From Novosphingobium flavum (lineage in GTDB: Bacteria > Pseudomonadota > Alphaproteobacteria > Sphingomonadales > Sphingomonadaceae), in assembly GCF_014230315.1 (NCBI RefSeq), contig NZ_JACLAW010000001.1, positions 62,001 to 126,000 of the forward strand: a stretch of 64,000 nt of DNA, read 5' to 3'. Of the stretch, positions 39,041-49,633 are shown piece after piece (the first letter of the stretch is position 1; each line of letters begins with the position of its first letter). The notes beneath the pieces were generated by a model. The model searched no databases. It saw nothing but the letters and a program-made list of their open reading frames with translations, and was not told the origin of the DNA. The translations under genes and the position numbers were made by a program.

Positions 39041-40002
39041 ACCTCCCGAAACTTCATGTCGCGGTCCTGATGGGCGGCTGGTCGAGCGAGCGGCCGGTCT
39101 CGCTGATGAGCGGGGAAGGGGTGGCGAAAGCGCTGGAATCGCGCGGCCACCGCGTTACCCGGATCGACATGGACCGTGACGTTGCCGCCCGCCTGGCCGA
39201 GGCCGCGCCCGATGTGGTGTTCAACGCGCTTCACGGCTCGCCGGGCGAGGATGGCACGGTGCAAGGCCTGATGGACCTGATGGGCCTGACCTATACCCAT
39301 TCGGGCCTCGCCACCTCGGTCATCGCGATCGACAAGGAACTGACGAAACAGGCGCTGGTGCCGCACGGCATTCCCATGCCCGGCGGCCGCATCGTCGAGA
39401 CCGCCGAGCTTTACGAGCGCGATCCGCTTGCCCGGCCCTATGTCCTCAAGCCGGTCAATGAAGGCTCGTCCGTCGGCGTCGCCATCGTTACCGAGGGCGG
39501 CAACATGGGCAGCCCGATCAGCCGCGCCGCCAAGGGCCCGTGGCAGGAGTTCGACCGCCTGCTGGCCGAACCCTTCATCCGCGGCAAGGAACTGACCACG
39601 GCGGTGATCGGCGACAAGGCGCTGATGGTGACCGAACTCAAGCCCAAGTCCGGCTTCTACGATTTCGACGCCAAGTACACCGACGGAATGACCGAGCATG
39701 TCTGCCCGGCCGAGATCCCCGACGATATCACCGAGGCCTGCAAGGACATTGCCCTGCGCGCCCACAAGCTGCTCGGCTGCAAGGGCACCAGCCGCTCGGA
39801 TTTCCGCTGGGATGACGAGCGCGGCGTCGAGGGCCTGTTCCTGCTCGAGGTCAACACCCAGCCCGGCATGACCCCGCTCAGCCTCGTGCCCGAGCAGGCG
39901 CGCCACTGCGGCATGAGCTACGAGGACCTGGTCGAGGCGATCATCGCCGAGGCCCTGCGTGATGCTGCCGCCGCCCGGCACCACGGAGAAATCCCGGCAT
40001 GA
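39037..40002 (+). CDS. ddl: D-alanine-D-alanine ligase
   Basis: 321 residues from GTG 39037, overlapping the murB stop. Joins two D-Ala with ATP. LMGGWSSERPVSLMSG, ALHGSPGEDGTVQG, PVNEGSSVGV and LEVNTQPGMTPLSLVP are ATP-grasp/Ddl blocks. ATGA overlap with ftsQ. Confidence 0.95.
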   Translation: MNLPKLHVAVLMGGWSSERPVSLMSGEGVAKALESRGHRVTRIDMDRDVAARLAEAAPDVVFNALHGSPGEDGTVQGLMDLMGLTYTHSGLATSVIAIDKELTKQALVPHGIPMPGGRIVETAELYERDPLARPYVLKPVNEGSSVGVAIVTEGGNMGSPISRAAKGPWQEFDRLLAEPFIRGKELTTAVIGDKALMVTELKPKSGFYDFDAKYTDGMTEHVCPAEIPDDITEACKDIALRAHKLLGCKGTSRSDFRWDDERGVEGLFLLEVNTQPGMTPLSLVPEQARHCGMSYEDLVEAIIAEALRDAAAARHHGEIPA

Positions 40003-40973
40003 GCCAGACGATCCGGCGCAAGGCACCGGGCGTGCGCAAGGTCGCCGCGCAGCAGGGCAAGGCGCGCAAGGCGCAGGCCGCCCGCGCCCGCACCGGCTCG
40101 GCGCTCGACGCGATCATGGCCTGGCTGCCGTTTACCGACGAACAGCTCCATCGCATCTTCCTCGCCCTGATCTTCGCCGCCGCGATTGCCATCGCCTGGG
40201 TCGTTGCGGTGATCGCCGGCGTGCCCACGCTCGCCACCGGCCAGGTCGCCGCGGTCGCCGCCGAGAGCGGGTTTGCCGTGCGCCGGGTTGACGTCCGCGG
40301 GGTCAACCACCTCAACGAACTCAAGGTCTATGAAAAGGTCCTGGGCGAAAAGGACCAGGCCATGACGGTGGTCGACATCGACCGCCTGCGGGCTGACCTG
40401 CTTGGCCTGTCATGGGTCGAGGATGCCCGCGTCTCGCGCCAGTTGCCCGATACGCTGGTGGTCGACATCGTCGAGCGGAGGCCCCACGCGGTGCTCAGGA
40501 AGCCCGACAAGCTGGTTCTGATCGATGCCACCGGCCATGAACTGGAATCGGTCTCGGCCGCGCGGGCCAAGGGCAAGCTCGTCGTCTCCGGTCCCGGCGC
40601 GGGCCAGCAGGTCGTGGCGCTTTCCGCCCTGCTCGATGCCGCCCCGGCGCTGAAGCCGCAGGTGACCGAGGCCGAATGGGTCGGCAACCGCCGCTGGAAC
40701 CTCAAGTTCGGCACCGGGCAGGTCCTCGCCCTGCCCGAGGGGGACAAGACGTCGGCCAATGCCCTGATGGCCTTCGCCCGGCTTGACGGGACCAACCGCC
40801 TGCTCGGCGGCAAGGTCGCCGCCTTCGACATGCGCGCGGGCGACCGGATCTACTTCCGCGTTCCCGGCCGGGTCGAGGATGAGGCCAAGGCCGCGGCCAA
40901 GGCTGCTGCCGAAAAGGCAGCCGCCAAGAAGGCGGCCAAGGAAGCCGAAGCCAAGGCGCAGGAGCAGACCTGA
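39999..40973 (+). CDS. ftsQ: Cell division protein FtsQ
   Basis: 324 residues. Basic cytoplasmic N-terminus, one membrane helix (FLALIFAAAIAIAWVVAVIAG), a POTRA domain (FAVRRVDVRGVNHL) and the FtsQ beta domain (SWVEDARVSRQLPDTLVVDI, then ERRPHAVL). Links FtsK/FtsL/FtsB to the ring. A 30-residue Ala/Lys/Glu-rich tail follows the beta domain, longer than usual and TolA-like in composition. TGATG overlap with ftsA. Confidence 0.93.
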   Translation: MSQTIRRKAPGVRKVAAQQGKARKAQAARARTGSALDAIMAWLPFTDEQLHRIFLALIFAAAIAIAWVVAVIAGVPTLATGQVAAVAAESGFAVRRVDVRGVNHLNELKVYEKVLGEKDQAMTVVDIDRLRADLLGLSWVEDARVSRQLPDTLVVDIVERRPHAVLRKPDKLVLIDATGHELESVSAARAKGKLVVSGPGAGQQVVALSALLDAAPALKPQVTEAEWVGNRRWNLKFGTGQVLALPEGDKTSANALMAFARLDGTNRLLGGKVAAFDMRAGDRIYFRVPGRVEDEAKAAAKAAAEKAAAKKAAKEAEAKAQEQT

Positions 40974-42256
40974 TGGTGCAGCCCGCGCGCATCACCCGCG
41001 TCATCGGCGCGGTCAACATCGGTTCGTTCCGCATCTCGGCCATGGTCGCCGGGATCACCGAAGGCGGCGAACTGCAGATCCTCGGCTCCGCGCACCGCGC
41101 CGCGCAGGGGGTCAAGCGCGGCTACGTCACCGACATGGCGGCCGCCACCTATGCCGTGCGCGATGCGATCGAGCGGGCGGAGAAAATTGCCCAGACCGCG
41201 ATCGGTTCGGTCTGGATCGGCACGGCCGGGGCGGGGCTCGCCAGCTCCGTCGCCCAGGTCGAGATCGAGATCGGCGGCCGCCGGATCGAGCAGGACGATA
41301 TCGAGCAACTGCTCGTCGCCGGGCGCGAGGTGATCCAGCCCGACGGGCGCATGGTGCTCCACGCCCAGCCCGCCCATTACACGCTCGACGGGGCGCACGG
41401 CGTTTCCAATCCGCGCGGACTCCATGCCGAGCGGCTGGGCGTCGATATCCATGTCATGCTCGCCGATGGCGCGCCGGTCCGCAACATTACCGAGGCGGTG
41501 CAGAACGCCCATCTCGACGTCGATGCCGTGGTCGCCTCGCCGATGGCGGCGGGCCATGCCTGCCTCACGCAGGAAGAGCGCGACCTCGGCGTCGCGCTGG
41601 TCGAGATGGGCGGCGATGTCACCAATGTCTCGGTCTATGCCGGCGGCATGTTGCTTGGCCTTGCCTCGATCCCGCTGGGCTCGGGCGACATCACCGACGC
41701 GATCGCCTCGGCCTTCGGCATCCGCCGCTTCCAGGCCGAACGCCTGAAATGCGTCAACGGCTCGGCCATCGCCAGCCCGGCCGACCACCGCGAACTGGTC
41801 CCGGTCAACGGGCCGGGCGAGGAGCCGACCGGCACGCTGGCCCGCCATGCCGACGAGCAGAACCGCATCCCCCGCGCCGAACTGGTCTCGGTCATCACCA
41901 CCCAGCTCGGGCGGCAGATGGAAGAGGTCAACAAGGCGCTCAAACACCTCGGCTTCAGCGGCACGCGCGGCCAGCAGGTGGTGATCACCGGCGGCGGCGC
42001 CGAACTGGTGGGGCTGGCCGACTATGCCCAGCAGGCGCTCGGCAAGCCGGTCCGGATCGGCCGTCCGCCCCAGCTGATCGGCCTGCCGGAGGCTCATGCC
42101 CGGCCGGGATTCGCCACGCTCGCCGGGCTCATCCTCTATGCCGCGGCGGATCCGGTCGACATCCGCTCGGTCGGCCGCGCGGGCCGTTCGGTGGCGGGCA
42201 GCGCCGGCAAGGGGCTGGTCAGCCGGATATACCGGGCCGTCATGGAGTATTTCTGA
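40973..42256 (+). CDS. ftsA: Cell division protein FtsA
   Basis: 427 residues. Actin-like ATPase that tethers FtsZ to the membrane. ATPase blocks include [31 protein letters not shown] and [15 protein letters not shown]2 region [13 protein letters not shown]. The amphipathic C-terminus [16 protein letters not shown] is the membrane anchor. It is 130 nt before ftsZ. Confidence 0.95.
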   Translation: MVQPARITRVIGAVNIGSFRISAMVAGITEGGELQILGSAHRAAQGVKRGYVTDMAAATYAVRDAIERAEKIAQTAIGSVWIGTAGAGLASSVAQVEIEIGGRRIEQDDIEQLLVAGREVIQPDGRMVLHAQPAHYTLDGAHGVSNPRGLHAERLGVDIHVMLADGAPVRNITEAVQNAHLDVDAVVASPMAAGHACLTQEERDLGVALVEMGGDVTNVSVYAGGMLLGLASIPLGSGDITDAIASAFGIRRFQAERLKCVNGSAIASPADHRELVPVNGPGEEPTGTLARHADEQNRIPRAELVSVITTQLGRQMEEVNKALKHLGFSGTRGQQVVITGGGAELVGLADYAQQALGKPVRIGRPPQLIGLPEAHARPGFATLAGLILYAAADPVDIRSVGRAGRSVAGSAGKGLVSRIYRAVMEYF

Positions 42257-42386
42257 GGCAGAATGGGGGAAATGCGCGGCTGCGGACTGTGGACAAAGCC
42301 TGTTGCCCCCTTGGTCTGCCGATTCGAACGGTGCATTTACCAATAATTGTAGTGCCCGCCGCCCCGGGCCCTGGCTGGAGATCAGG

Positions 42387-43886
42387 ATGAGCATCAATAT
42401 CGGACCGCCGGCAGTCGAGGAACTGCGCCCCCGCATCACCGTGATCGGCGTTGGCGGAGCTGGCGGCAATGCCATCGCCAACATGATCCAGGCCGAGATC
42501 GAGGGTGTCGACTTTATCGTCGCCAACACCGATGCCCAGGCGCTCAACAATGCGATCGCGGAGCATCGCATCCAGCTCGGGCCGGATATCACCCAGGGCC
42601 TTGGCGCCGGTTCGCGCCCCGAAGTGGGCCGGGCCGCGGCGGAAGAGACCGTGGCCGAGATCGAGCGCGCGCTGGAAGGCGTGCATATGGTCTTCATTGC
42701 CGCCGGCATGGGCGGCGGCACCGGCACCGGCGCTGCGCCGGTCATCGCCAAGATCGCGCGTGACAAGGGCGTGCTGACCGTCGGCGTCGTGACCAAGCCG
42801 TTCCTGTTCGAGGGTACCCGCCGGATGCGCTCGGCTGAAAGCGGCATCGCGGAGCTGCAGAAGCACGTCGATACGCTGATCGTCATCCCGAACCAGAACC
42901 TGTTCCTGGTCGCCAAGGCGGAAACCACCTTCAAGGAAGCCTTCCAGCTGGCCGACGAGGTGCTCCAGCAGGGCGTTCGCTCGATCACCGACCTGATGGT
43001 CATGCCGGGCCTGATCAACCTCGACTTTGCCGACGTCCGCTCGGTGATGGGCGAGATGGGCAAGGCCATGATGGGCACGGGCGAGGCGGAGGGCGAAAGC
43101 CGCGCGCTCGAGGCTGCGGAGCGGGCGATCTCCAACCCGCTGCTCGACGGCGTGTCGATGCAGGGCGCCAAGGGCGTGATCATCTCGATCATCGGCGGCG
43201 AGGACATGAAGCTGCTCGAGGTCGACGAGGCCGCAAACCACATCCGCGAACTGGTCGATCCCAATGCCAACATCATCTGGGGCTCGGCCTTCAACCCGGA
43301 CCTTCAAGGCAAGATCCGCGTCTCGGTGGTCGCCACCGGTATCGAGCAGACCGCCGAACAGCAGCAGCAGCTGACGTCCAGCGGCTTCTCGCTCGGCGCC
43401 TCGCGCGGGATCGCCCGTCCGGGCGTGGCCCGCGCCGAGGCTCCTGCCCCGGCGCCGGTCCAGCCCGAGCCGGCTCCCGCCCCGATAGTTGCCGCGCCCG
43501 AGCCTGAGCCGGCCCCCGTCGCTGCCGCGTCCGAACCGGCCGAGCCGCTCGAACTCGACCTTGCCGGCTTCGAACCCGAAGAGGCTGGCGCCGAACCGGT
43601 CGCCGCGGTCGAAGATGCTCCGGCCGAGCCGTCCTCCGACGAACTGCTGCTCGACGCCAGCCGCCTTGCCGCAGAGGACGAGCAGGCCGCTGCGGCCCTG
43701 CGCCGCCCGGTGGTTTCCGAAGCGCCGACCCCGCGCCTGTCGGGTGGCGGCACCACCCTGTTCGAGCGCATGGCCAACCTCTCGCGCGGCGGCGGGCGCA
43801 GCCTGCGCGAGGACGAGGGCGAGGACGACGGCGAGAGCCAGTCGATCTCGATCCCGCGCTTCCTCGGCCGGCAAAACAACCAGTAA
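42387..43886 (+). CDS. ftsZ: Cell division protein FtsZ
   Basis: 499 residues from ATG 42387 (GGAG/AGG upstream). Tubulin-like GTPase that forms the division ring. [14 protein letters not shown], the GTP loop [11 protein letters not shown], and NLDFADVR are intact. A linker of over 100 residues, rich in Pro, Ala and Glu, precedes the C-terminal peptide [11 protein letters not shown] that binds FtsA. The 130-nt gap to ftsA holds an AT-rich patch near 42335-42355 that may carry its own promoter. Confidence 0.97.
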   Translation: MSINIGPPAVEELRPRITVIGVGGAGGNAIANMIQAEIEGVDFIVANTDAQALNNAIAEHRIQLGPDITQGLGAGSRPEVGRAAAEETVAEIERALEGVHMVFIAAGMGGGTGTGAAPVIAKIARDKGVLTVGVVTKPFLFEGTRRMRSAESGIAELQKHVDTLIVIPNQNLFLVAKAETTFKEAFQLADEVLQQGVRSITDLMVMPGLINLDFADVRSVMGEMGKAMMGTGEAEGESRALEAAERAISNPLLDGVSMQGAKGVIISIIGGEDMKLLEVDEAANHIRELVDPNANIIWGSAFNPDLQGKIRVSVVATGIEQTAEQQQQLTSSGFSLGASRGIARPGVARAEAPAPAPVQPEPAPAPIVAAPEPEPAPVAAASEPAEPLELDLAGFEPEEAGAEPVAAVEDAPAEPSSDELLLDASRLAAEDEQAAAALRRPVVSEAPTPRLSGGGTTLFERMANLSRGGGRSLREDEGEDDGESQSISIPRFLGRQNNQ

Positions 43887-44027
43887 TCGGCCGCAGCGGG
43901 CGGGCGGGCGCAAGTCCGCCGCCCGTTCCGGCGCGGTTCAGCTTCGCCTGCTCAGGCCAATCGACCGACGGGCGCAGACAACTGGCAATACAGGGACCAC
44001 GCCGTGGGATCGGCGTGGTTTTCGGCA

Positions 44028-45941
44028 ATGAAGGCGGGTCACGTGAAGCAGGACAGGCAGGGCAGCTGCGATCTGGGCAGTTGCAATCTGGGCGGCGGCA
44101 AGCTGCGTGCGCGGCGGATCGCCGCAGGGTATCTCTTGCCGGTCGCGGCCCTGCTCGCGCCGGCCTTGCTTCCGGCCCCGCTTGCGGCCCAGCCTGTGGT
44201 CCAGCCGCTGCCCGGCGGCAGCACCCAGACGCTCAACAGCGCGCTCGCCCGCCTCGCCCGCGATCCGCGCGATCTGGGCGCCCTGATCGACGCCGGCAAT
44301 GCCGCGCTGCAGGTGGGCGATATCGACGCGGCCACCGGCTTCTTCGCCCGGGCCGACCAGCTTTCGCCGAATAACATGCGGGTCAAGGCCGGGCTCGCCT
44401 CGGCCCTGGTGCGCAGCGCCAACCCCTATGACGCGATCCCGATGTTCGCCGAGGCCGAGCGGGCAGGGGTGAACGACCCGCTGGTGGTGTCCGATCGCGG
44501 CCTCGCCTACGATCTGGTCGGCGATAATGCGACCGCGCAGCGTTACTATCGCCAATCGCTCTCCGCCGCGCCGAACGACGAGACCCAGCGCCGTCTGGCC
44601 CTCAGCCAGGCCATCGCCGGGGACCGCGCCGGAATGGAGCAGACCCTCTCGCCCCTGCTGCAGCGGCAGGACAAGGCAGCCTGGCGCACCCGCGCCTTTG
44701 CCCTGGCGATCCTCGGGCGTCCGGACGAGGCCGTGGCGATTGCCAACCAGTCGATGCCGACGGATCTCGCCAACGGGATCGCGCCCTACCTGCGCTACAT
44801 GCCGCGCCTCACGGCTGCCCAGCAGGCCGCGGCGGCCAATTTCGGCCGCTTTCCCCGCGCCGCCGAGATCGGGCGCGATGATCCGCGCGTGGCGCTCTAT
44901 GCCCCGCCCAAGCGCGTTGCTTCCACGGCCGATGCGCCGCTGGTCCCGGCCGGGACGCCGCTCGGTCGCAGCCGGACCAGTGTCCGCCAGCCAGCCCCCG
45001 CGCGCGCGGCCGCCGTCACCCCGCCGGTCGCGCCTGCTGCGATGCGCAGCGCGCCGCCCGAACCGATGCCCGATCGTCAGGTCGGCGCGCCGCCGCAGCT
45101 GGTCGCAACCGGTGAACTGCCCCCGCGTACAGCCGCTGCGCCGCTCCCAGTCGCCCCTGCCCCAAGTCCGGCTCCGACCCCGGCGCGCGTTCCCGTCTTC
45201 GCACCGGTCACCGCCAGCATCGCTCCGAGCCAGCCCGCGCCCAGCCAGCCCGCGCCGATCGCGCGTCCGGCTCCAGTTCCGGCACCTGTGCAGGCCGCCC
45301 TTCCTGCTCCCGCTCCGGCGGTGGCTTCACCCGCGCCGGCCCCGGCTTCCGCGTCCGGATTCGATCTCGCCCGCGTGGTCGCTGCTCAGAGCGGATCGGC
45401 CGCGCCGGGTTCGTCGCCAGCCGCTCCTCCCGCGCCGGCGCCAGCTTTTGTCGACGCGCCGCACGTGCCGTCCGCCCCGGCGCCCGTCGCTGCCTCGGCG
45501 CCCGCTCCCGCGCCTGTGCGTCGCCCGGCGCCGCCGGCTCGCGTTGCCGATGCCTTCGGCGATTTCACCGTGTCCAAGGGAGTGGTTGCCCCGGCACCCG
45601 GCGCGGTCGACGTGCGCAAGATCGCGGCGGCCAAGCCCAAGCCGCCCGAGCCCAAGAAGCCGGCTCACCCCAGCCGGATCTGGGTCCAGGTCGGCACTGG
45701 CCGCGATCTCAGGGCGCTGGCCTTTACCTGGCGCGGCCTGGTGAAGGATAATCCGGCCCTCCTGCGCGGCAAGGATGCCATGACCTCCGATTGGGGCCGC
45801 ACCAACCGCCTGCTGACCGGGCCTTTCCCGACCGAGGCGGCGGCCGAGGCCTATCTCGTCAAGCTCAAGAAGGCTGGGCTCGACGCGTTCGAGTGGATCA
45901 GCCCCGCTGGGCAAGTGGTCGACGACCTGCCCGGCACCTGA
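44028..45941 (+). CDS. TPR and SPOR domain exported protein
   Basis: 637 residues from ATG 44028 (GTG 44004 and GTG 44043 also possible). A signal-like hydrophobic segment (IAAGYLLPVAALLAPALLPA) ends near PLAAQ. A TPR-like helical region covers about residues 60-240 (NAALQVGDIDAATGFFARAD; DRGLAYDLVGDNATAQRYYR). Then a long Pro/Ala-rich linker, and a C-terminal SPOR domain (WVQVGTGRDLRALAFTWRGL; LLTGPFPTEAAAEAYL), which binds denuded septal glycan. Position after ftsZ suggests a septal role. The 140 nt between ftsZ and this gene holds a GC-rich hairpin without a T tract. Confidence 0.87.
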   Translation: MKAGHVKQDRQGSCDLGSCNLGGGKLRARRIAAGYLLPVAALLAPALLPAPLAAQPVVQPLPGGSTQTLNSALARLARDPRDLGALIDAGNAALQVGDIDAATGFFARADQLSPNNMRVKAGLASALVRSANPYDAIPMFAEAERAGVNDPLVVSDRGLAYDLVGDNATAQRYYRQSLSAAPNDETQRRLALSQAIAGDRAGMEQTLSPLLQRQDKAAWRTRAFALAILGRPDEAVAIANQSMPTDLANGIAPYLRYMPRLTAAQQAAAANFGRFPRAAEIGRDDPRVALYAPPKRVASTADAPLVPAGTPLGRSRTSVRQPAPARAAAVTPPVAPAAMRSAPPEPMPDRQVGAPPQLVATGELPPRTAAAPLPVAPAPSPAPTPARVPVFAPVTASIAPSQPAPSQPAPIARPAPVPAPVQAALPAPAPAVASPAPAPASASGFDLARVVAAQSGSAAPGSSPAAPPAPAPAFVDAPHVPSAPAPVAASAPAPAPVRRPAPPARVADAFGDFTVSKGVVAPAPGAVDVRKIAAAKPKPPEPKKPAHPSRIWVQVGTGRDLRALAFTWRGLVKDNPALLRGKDAMTSDWGRTNRLLTGPFPTEAAAEAYLVKLKKAGLDAFEWISPAGQVVDDLPGT

Positions 45942-46085
45942 CATGGGGTGGGGCAGGGCTTTCCCCTGCTTTTCCACACCTTGTAAACAGCCTTGTCGAG
46001 TTTTGCGCAGGGCTTGCCCGGGTCCGGATTGTGTCGGAGGGGGCAAGCAACGCATCCAGCCTCTGCCTTCGGGGAGAACAGACAA

Positions 46086-46592
46086 GTGAGGACGGACCAG
46101 CACGACATGGAACGCGACGACGATGCCGCTCCGGTCGAAATGCTTGCGTCGCTTTTCGATGCGCGCGGCTGGCAATACGATTTCGTGGGCGACGACGAGA
46201 TTACCGTCGAGGTCCAGGGGGCCTGGGCATCGTACCAGCTGCGCGGGATCTGGCGCCGCGAGGATCATGTCCTGCAGCTGCTGTGCCTGCCGGACATCCG
46301 CATTCCCGAAGACAAGCGACCGCCGATGTTCGAGGCGCTGGCCCTCGTCAACGAACAGATGTGGCTCGGCCATTTCGACGTCTGGTCGAACGGCATGGTC
46401 CTGCTCTACCGCCACGCCCTGATGCTGGGCGACGAGGGTCTGCTCTCGATCGCCCAGGCCCAGACCGTGGTCGAGGCCGCGATCGATGAGTGCGATCGCT
46501 TCTACCCCGTGTTCCAGTTCATCCTCTGGGGTGACAAGACGCCGGCCGAGGCCCTCGCCAGCGCGCTGGTCGACGCTGCCGGAGAGGCCTGA
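46086..46592 (+). CDS. YbjN domain protein
   Basis: 168 residues from GTG 46086, with GGGGAG upstream; ATG 46107 lacks a spaced RBS. Cytoplasmic, acidic. VEMLASLFDARGWQYDF, then LPDIRIPEDKRPPMFEALAL and MWLGHFDVW fit the YbjN family, which has a type III secretion chaperone-like fold and unknown targets. It stands next to proC in many sphingomonads. Confidence 0.85.
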   Translation: MRTDQHDMERDDDAAPVEMLASLFDARGWQYDFVGDDEITVEVQGAWASYQLRGIWRREDHVLQLLCLPDIRIPEDKRPPMFEALALVNEQMWLGHFDVWSNGMVLLYRHALMLGDEGLLSIAQAQTVVEAAIDECDRFYPVFQFILWGDKTPAEALASALVDAAGEA

Positions 46593-46660
46593 ACGCCAAG
46601 GCTTGACGGCCGGGCCCCGCTTGCCCATCGCGCATTAATGGCAGCGAAAGGGATACGGCC

Positions 46661-47461
46661 GTGAGGATCTTGCAGTTCGGGTGCGGCAACATGGGCGGGG
46701 CCATGCTGGCCGGCTGGCTGGCCGGCGGGATCGCGCCGGAAAGCTTCACCGTGGTTGATCCCTATCTGGCCGAGGCTCCTGCCGGCGTCACCTTGCTGCG
46801 CGAAGCGCCCGCCGATGCTGCGCCCTTCGATGTCGTGTTGCTGGGCTTCAAGCCGCAGCAACTGGCAGACTCTGCCGCGCCGATCGTGCCTCTGGTGAGC
46901 GAGGGCACGGTGCTGCTCTCGGTCCTCGCCGGGGTCGATCTTGAAACGCTGCGGCGTCTGTTTCCGGCCGCCCGCGCCATCGTCCGGGTCATGCCCAATC
47001 TCGCCGCCGCCATGGGCAAGTCGCCGATCGGGCTGGTGGGCGAGGGGGATGCCGCCAGCCGCGCCGAGGTCGACGGCCTGATGGCCCCGCTCGGCCAGGC
47101 CGAATGGCTCACGGGCGAGGACCGGATGGACCTCGTTACCGCGCTCGCCGGCTCGGGCCCCGCCTTCGTCTACCGCATGATCGACGCGCTCGCATCGGGC
47201 GCCGCCGAGCTTGGCCTGCCGCGCGATCAGGCCGACCGCCTGGCCCTTGCCATGGTGGAGGGCGCCGCCGCGCTTGCCGCTGCCTCGCCCAATTCGCCCG
47301 GCGAACTCGCCGACCGCGTCGCCAGCCCCGGCGGCACCACCCGCGCCGGGCTCGACGTCCTCGATGCTGAAGGCCGCATCGCCGCGCTGATGACCGATAC
47401 CCTGCGCGCCGCGCGTGATCGCAGCGCTGAAATGACCCGCGAGGCCCGCGCGCGCGGCTGA
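46661..47461 (+). CDS. proC: Pyrroline-5-carboxylate reductase
   Basis: 266 residues from GTG 46661. Last step of proline synthesis, with NAD(P)H. FGCGNMGGAMLAGW is the cofactor loop; LAGSGPAFVYRMIDAL and VASPGGTTRAGLDVL are the P5CR signature. 68 nt after the YbjN gene. proB is 4 kb further on; proA is not here. Confidence 0.95.
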   Translation: MRILQFGCGNMGGAMLAGWLAGGIAPESFTVVDPYLAEAPAGVTLLREAPADAAPFDVVLLGFKPQQLADSAAPIVPLVSEGTVLLSVLAGVDLETLRRLFPAARAIVRVMPNLAAAMGKSPIGLVGEGDAASRAEVDGLMAPLGQAEWLTGEDRMDLVTALAGSGPAFVYRMIDALASGAAELGLPRDQADRLALAMVEGAAALAAASPNSPGELADRVASPGGTTRAGLDVLDAEGRIAALMTDTLRAARDRSAEMTREARARG

Positions 47462-47605
47462 GGCGCGGCCGAACTGCCTGCAGCAACAATCCTGCGACAA
47501 AAGACAGGTGGGGCGCCCGTCCGGTTATTCTTGAAAGATTAAGCAGACAGGCCGATATTACGCGAGCCGGTCCGATCGGGGCTGGTCACAGGAGCTTTGA
47601 AGACA

Positions 47606-48355
47606 ATGGCTAACTGGAACGATCCCCAGCCCTCGAACCGCAATGCGTGGTCGGGCTTCGGAGCCTCCGCGAGCTTCGCCCCGGCGAACCAGGCCGCCTA
47701 TGACATGGGCCTGCGCCGCTACATGCTCTCGATCTACAATTACATGGCATCGGGCGTGCTGCTTTCGGGCATCGTCGCGCTGGTATTCGCCTCGTCTGGC
47801 GCGGCTGCGGCGGTTTTCGCCACCCCGCTGCGCTGGCTGATCGCGCTGGCGCCGCTCGGCTTCGTCATGGCGATGAGCTTCGGCCTCAACCGGATGCAGA
47901 CCTCGACGCTCAAGGCGCTGTTCTGGGCCTTCGCCGTGTCCATGGGCCTGTCGCTGTCGTCGATCTTCTTCGTCTACACCGGCCCGTCGATCGCCACGAC
48001 CTTCTTTGCAACGGCGGCGGCCTTCGCCGGCCTCAGCCTCGTGGGCTATACCACGAAGAAGAGCCTGTCGGGCTTTGGCACCTTCCTCATCATGGGGGTC
48101 TGGGGCCTGCTCGCGGCGATGGTGATCAACATGATCTGGCCCTCGCAGGGGCTGGGCCTGGTGATCTCGCTGCTCGGCGTGCTGATCTTCGCGGGCCTCA
48201 CCGCCTACGATACCCAGCGGCTCAAGGAACAGTATGCCTACGTGGCCGGGTCGGACATGATGGGCAAGGTCGTGATCATGGGGGCGCTGAGCCTCTACCT
48301 CGACTTCATCAACATGTTCACCTTCCTGCTGCAGCTTCTGGGCGATCGCCGCTGA
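47606..48355 (+). CDS. Bax inhibitor-1 family membrane protein
   Basis: 249 residues from ATG 47606 after AGGAG; a TTG at 47597 is less likely. Seven membrane helices and the family end LSLYLDFINMFTFLLQLLG. GYTTKKSLSGFGTFL and YDTQRLKEQY (with the conserved Asp) match YccA/YbhL-type proteins, which may leak Ca2+ or modulate FtsH. Followed by a terminator at 48393. Confidence 0.93.
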   Translation: MANWNDPQPSNRNAWSGFGASASFAPANQAAYDMGLRRYMLSIYNYMASGVLLSGIVALVFASSGAAAAVFATPLRWLIALAPLGFVMAMSFGLNRMQTSTLKALFWAFAVSMGLSLSSIFFVYTGPSIATTFFATAAAFAGLSLVGYTTKKSLSGFGTFLIMGVWGLLAAMVINMIWPSQGLGLVISLLGVLIFAGLTAYDTQRLKEQYAYVAGSDMMGKVVIMGALSLYLDFINMFTFLLQLLGDRR

Positions 48356-48392
48356 TTGCGACGAACCGCAGCAATTCCCACGACTAATTGAG

Positions 48393-48427
48393 ATGCCCGG
48401 CGGTCCGAATGGTCTGCCGGGCATTTT
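48393..48427 (+). terminator. Rho-independent terminator after the Bax inhibitor gene
   Basis: ATGCCCGGCGG pairs with CTGCCGGGCAT (one G-T), loop of 10 nt, followed by TTT. Confidence 0.7.
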
Positions 48428-48530
48428 CATATGCTGCGTTAACCACTAGATGATGCGCTTAAGGCTGGCGCAAGGTGCGCCGTGCCATGGTCGCCTGGGC
48501 CGCAGCGTCGGCCATCCGGAGGGGTGTTGA

Positions 48531-49292
48531 ATGATCCGTTTCACCATGCAGCATGCCGCACTCGTGGCGGCCATCGGCGCAGCAGGGCTGCTCGCCGCCT
48601 GCGGTGAAAAGGCTCCCCCGCCCGCGCCCCTGCCGCCCCCGCCGCCCCCGCCGCCGGTGGCGATCGTGATCCCGCCGCGGCCCACGCCGCCCTTCGGTGC
48701 TTCGACCACGCTGTTCGTTCCCCCGGTCGATGCCACGGGCCTGCGCTACAGCGTCAACCGCAACATCACCCCAGCGCAGACCCTGTGGAACCTGCGCTCG
48801 GCCTACAACGTCGCGGCGCTCAACTGCCACGATCCGCGGCACACCGATATCCTCACCAACTACAAGGCCTTCCTCAAGGCTCACGCGGCGGGGCTGTCCA
48901 AGGCGAACAAGACCGTCGATGCCGAGTTCCGCAAGAAGTACGGCAACGGCTTCGTCGTCCCGCGCGAAAAGTACATGACCGAGGTCTATAACCACTACGC
49001 CCTCCCGCCAACGATGAGCGAGTTCTGCACCGCCGTCCTCGCGATGAGCCGCGATGCCCTCGTGGTGAAGCCGGTCGAGCTGGAGGCGTTCGCCGCGCGC
49101 AGCCTGCCCAACGTCGAGGTGGTGTTCGACAATTTCTATCGCCGCTACGACGAGTACAAGGTCAACCTCGCCGACTGGCAGGCCAAATATGCCCCCGCGC
49201 CGACGCCCGTCGTGCTGCCCGGTTCATCGAGCCCGGCGGTGGGCACCAATGTCTCCGCCGCGGCGGCCGCGGCAGGCCGCCCGGCCTCGTAA
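48531..49292 (+). CDS. Lipoprotein of unknown function
   Basis: 253 residues. Lipobox LLAAC (Cys 24), then a poly-Pro spacer, then a helical domain with NLRSAYNVAALNCHDPRH, KYGNGFVVPREKYMTEVYNH and FCTAVLAMSRDA: two Cys (in LNCHD and EFCTA) could form a disulfide. The C-terminus is Pro/Ala/Ser-rich. No family name recalled, though such lipoproteins are common in sphingomonads. Probably outer-membrane-anchored in the periplasm. Confidence 0.8.
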   Translation: MIRFTMQHAALVAAIGAAGLLAACGEKAPPPAPLPPPPPPPPVAIVIPPRPTPPFGASTTLFVPPVDATGLRYSVNRNITPAQTLWNLRSAYNVAALNCHDPRHTDILTNYKAFLKAHAAGLSKANKTVDAEFRKKYGNGFVVPREKYMTEVYNHYALPPTMSEFCTAVLAMSRDALVVKPVELEAFAARSLPNVEVVFDNFYRRYDEYKVNLADWQAKYAPAPTPVVLPGSSSPAVGTNVSAAAAAAGRPAS

Positions 49293-49407
49293 GCGAAGCG
49301 CGCGGCGAAGTGCATTTTGCGCTTCCCAAGGGCGGTACCCTTCGCTAAGGGGGCCGCTCCCGCAGGCAGCCACCCCCCGGTGGCCGGCCTCGGGCTCGCA
49401 CTGGAAC

Positions 49408-49483
<76 letters not shown>

Positions 49484-49633
49484 GTGTACTGTAAATTGCC
49501 ACATCCCGGCCTGCGAACGGCACCTATCTGCGCTTCCGGTGCTCACGACCCTGATGGTCGCTGCGCGCCGGTTCTCGAAAGGCACCATTCTCGGCTCGGG
49601 CTGAGGCAATTTCCAGCACGCTGGCCATCCATT

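Noticed and set aside
40850..43294. 814-residue minus-strand ORF over ftsA/ftsZ
   Set aside because: Antisense to two unmistakable genes; composition without domains.
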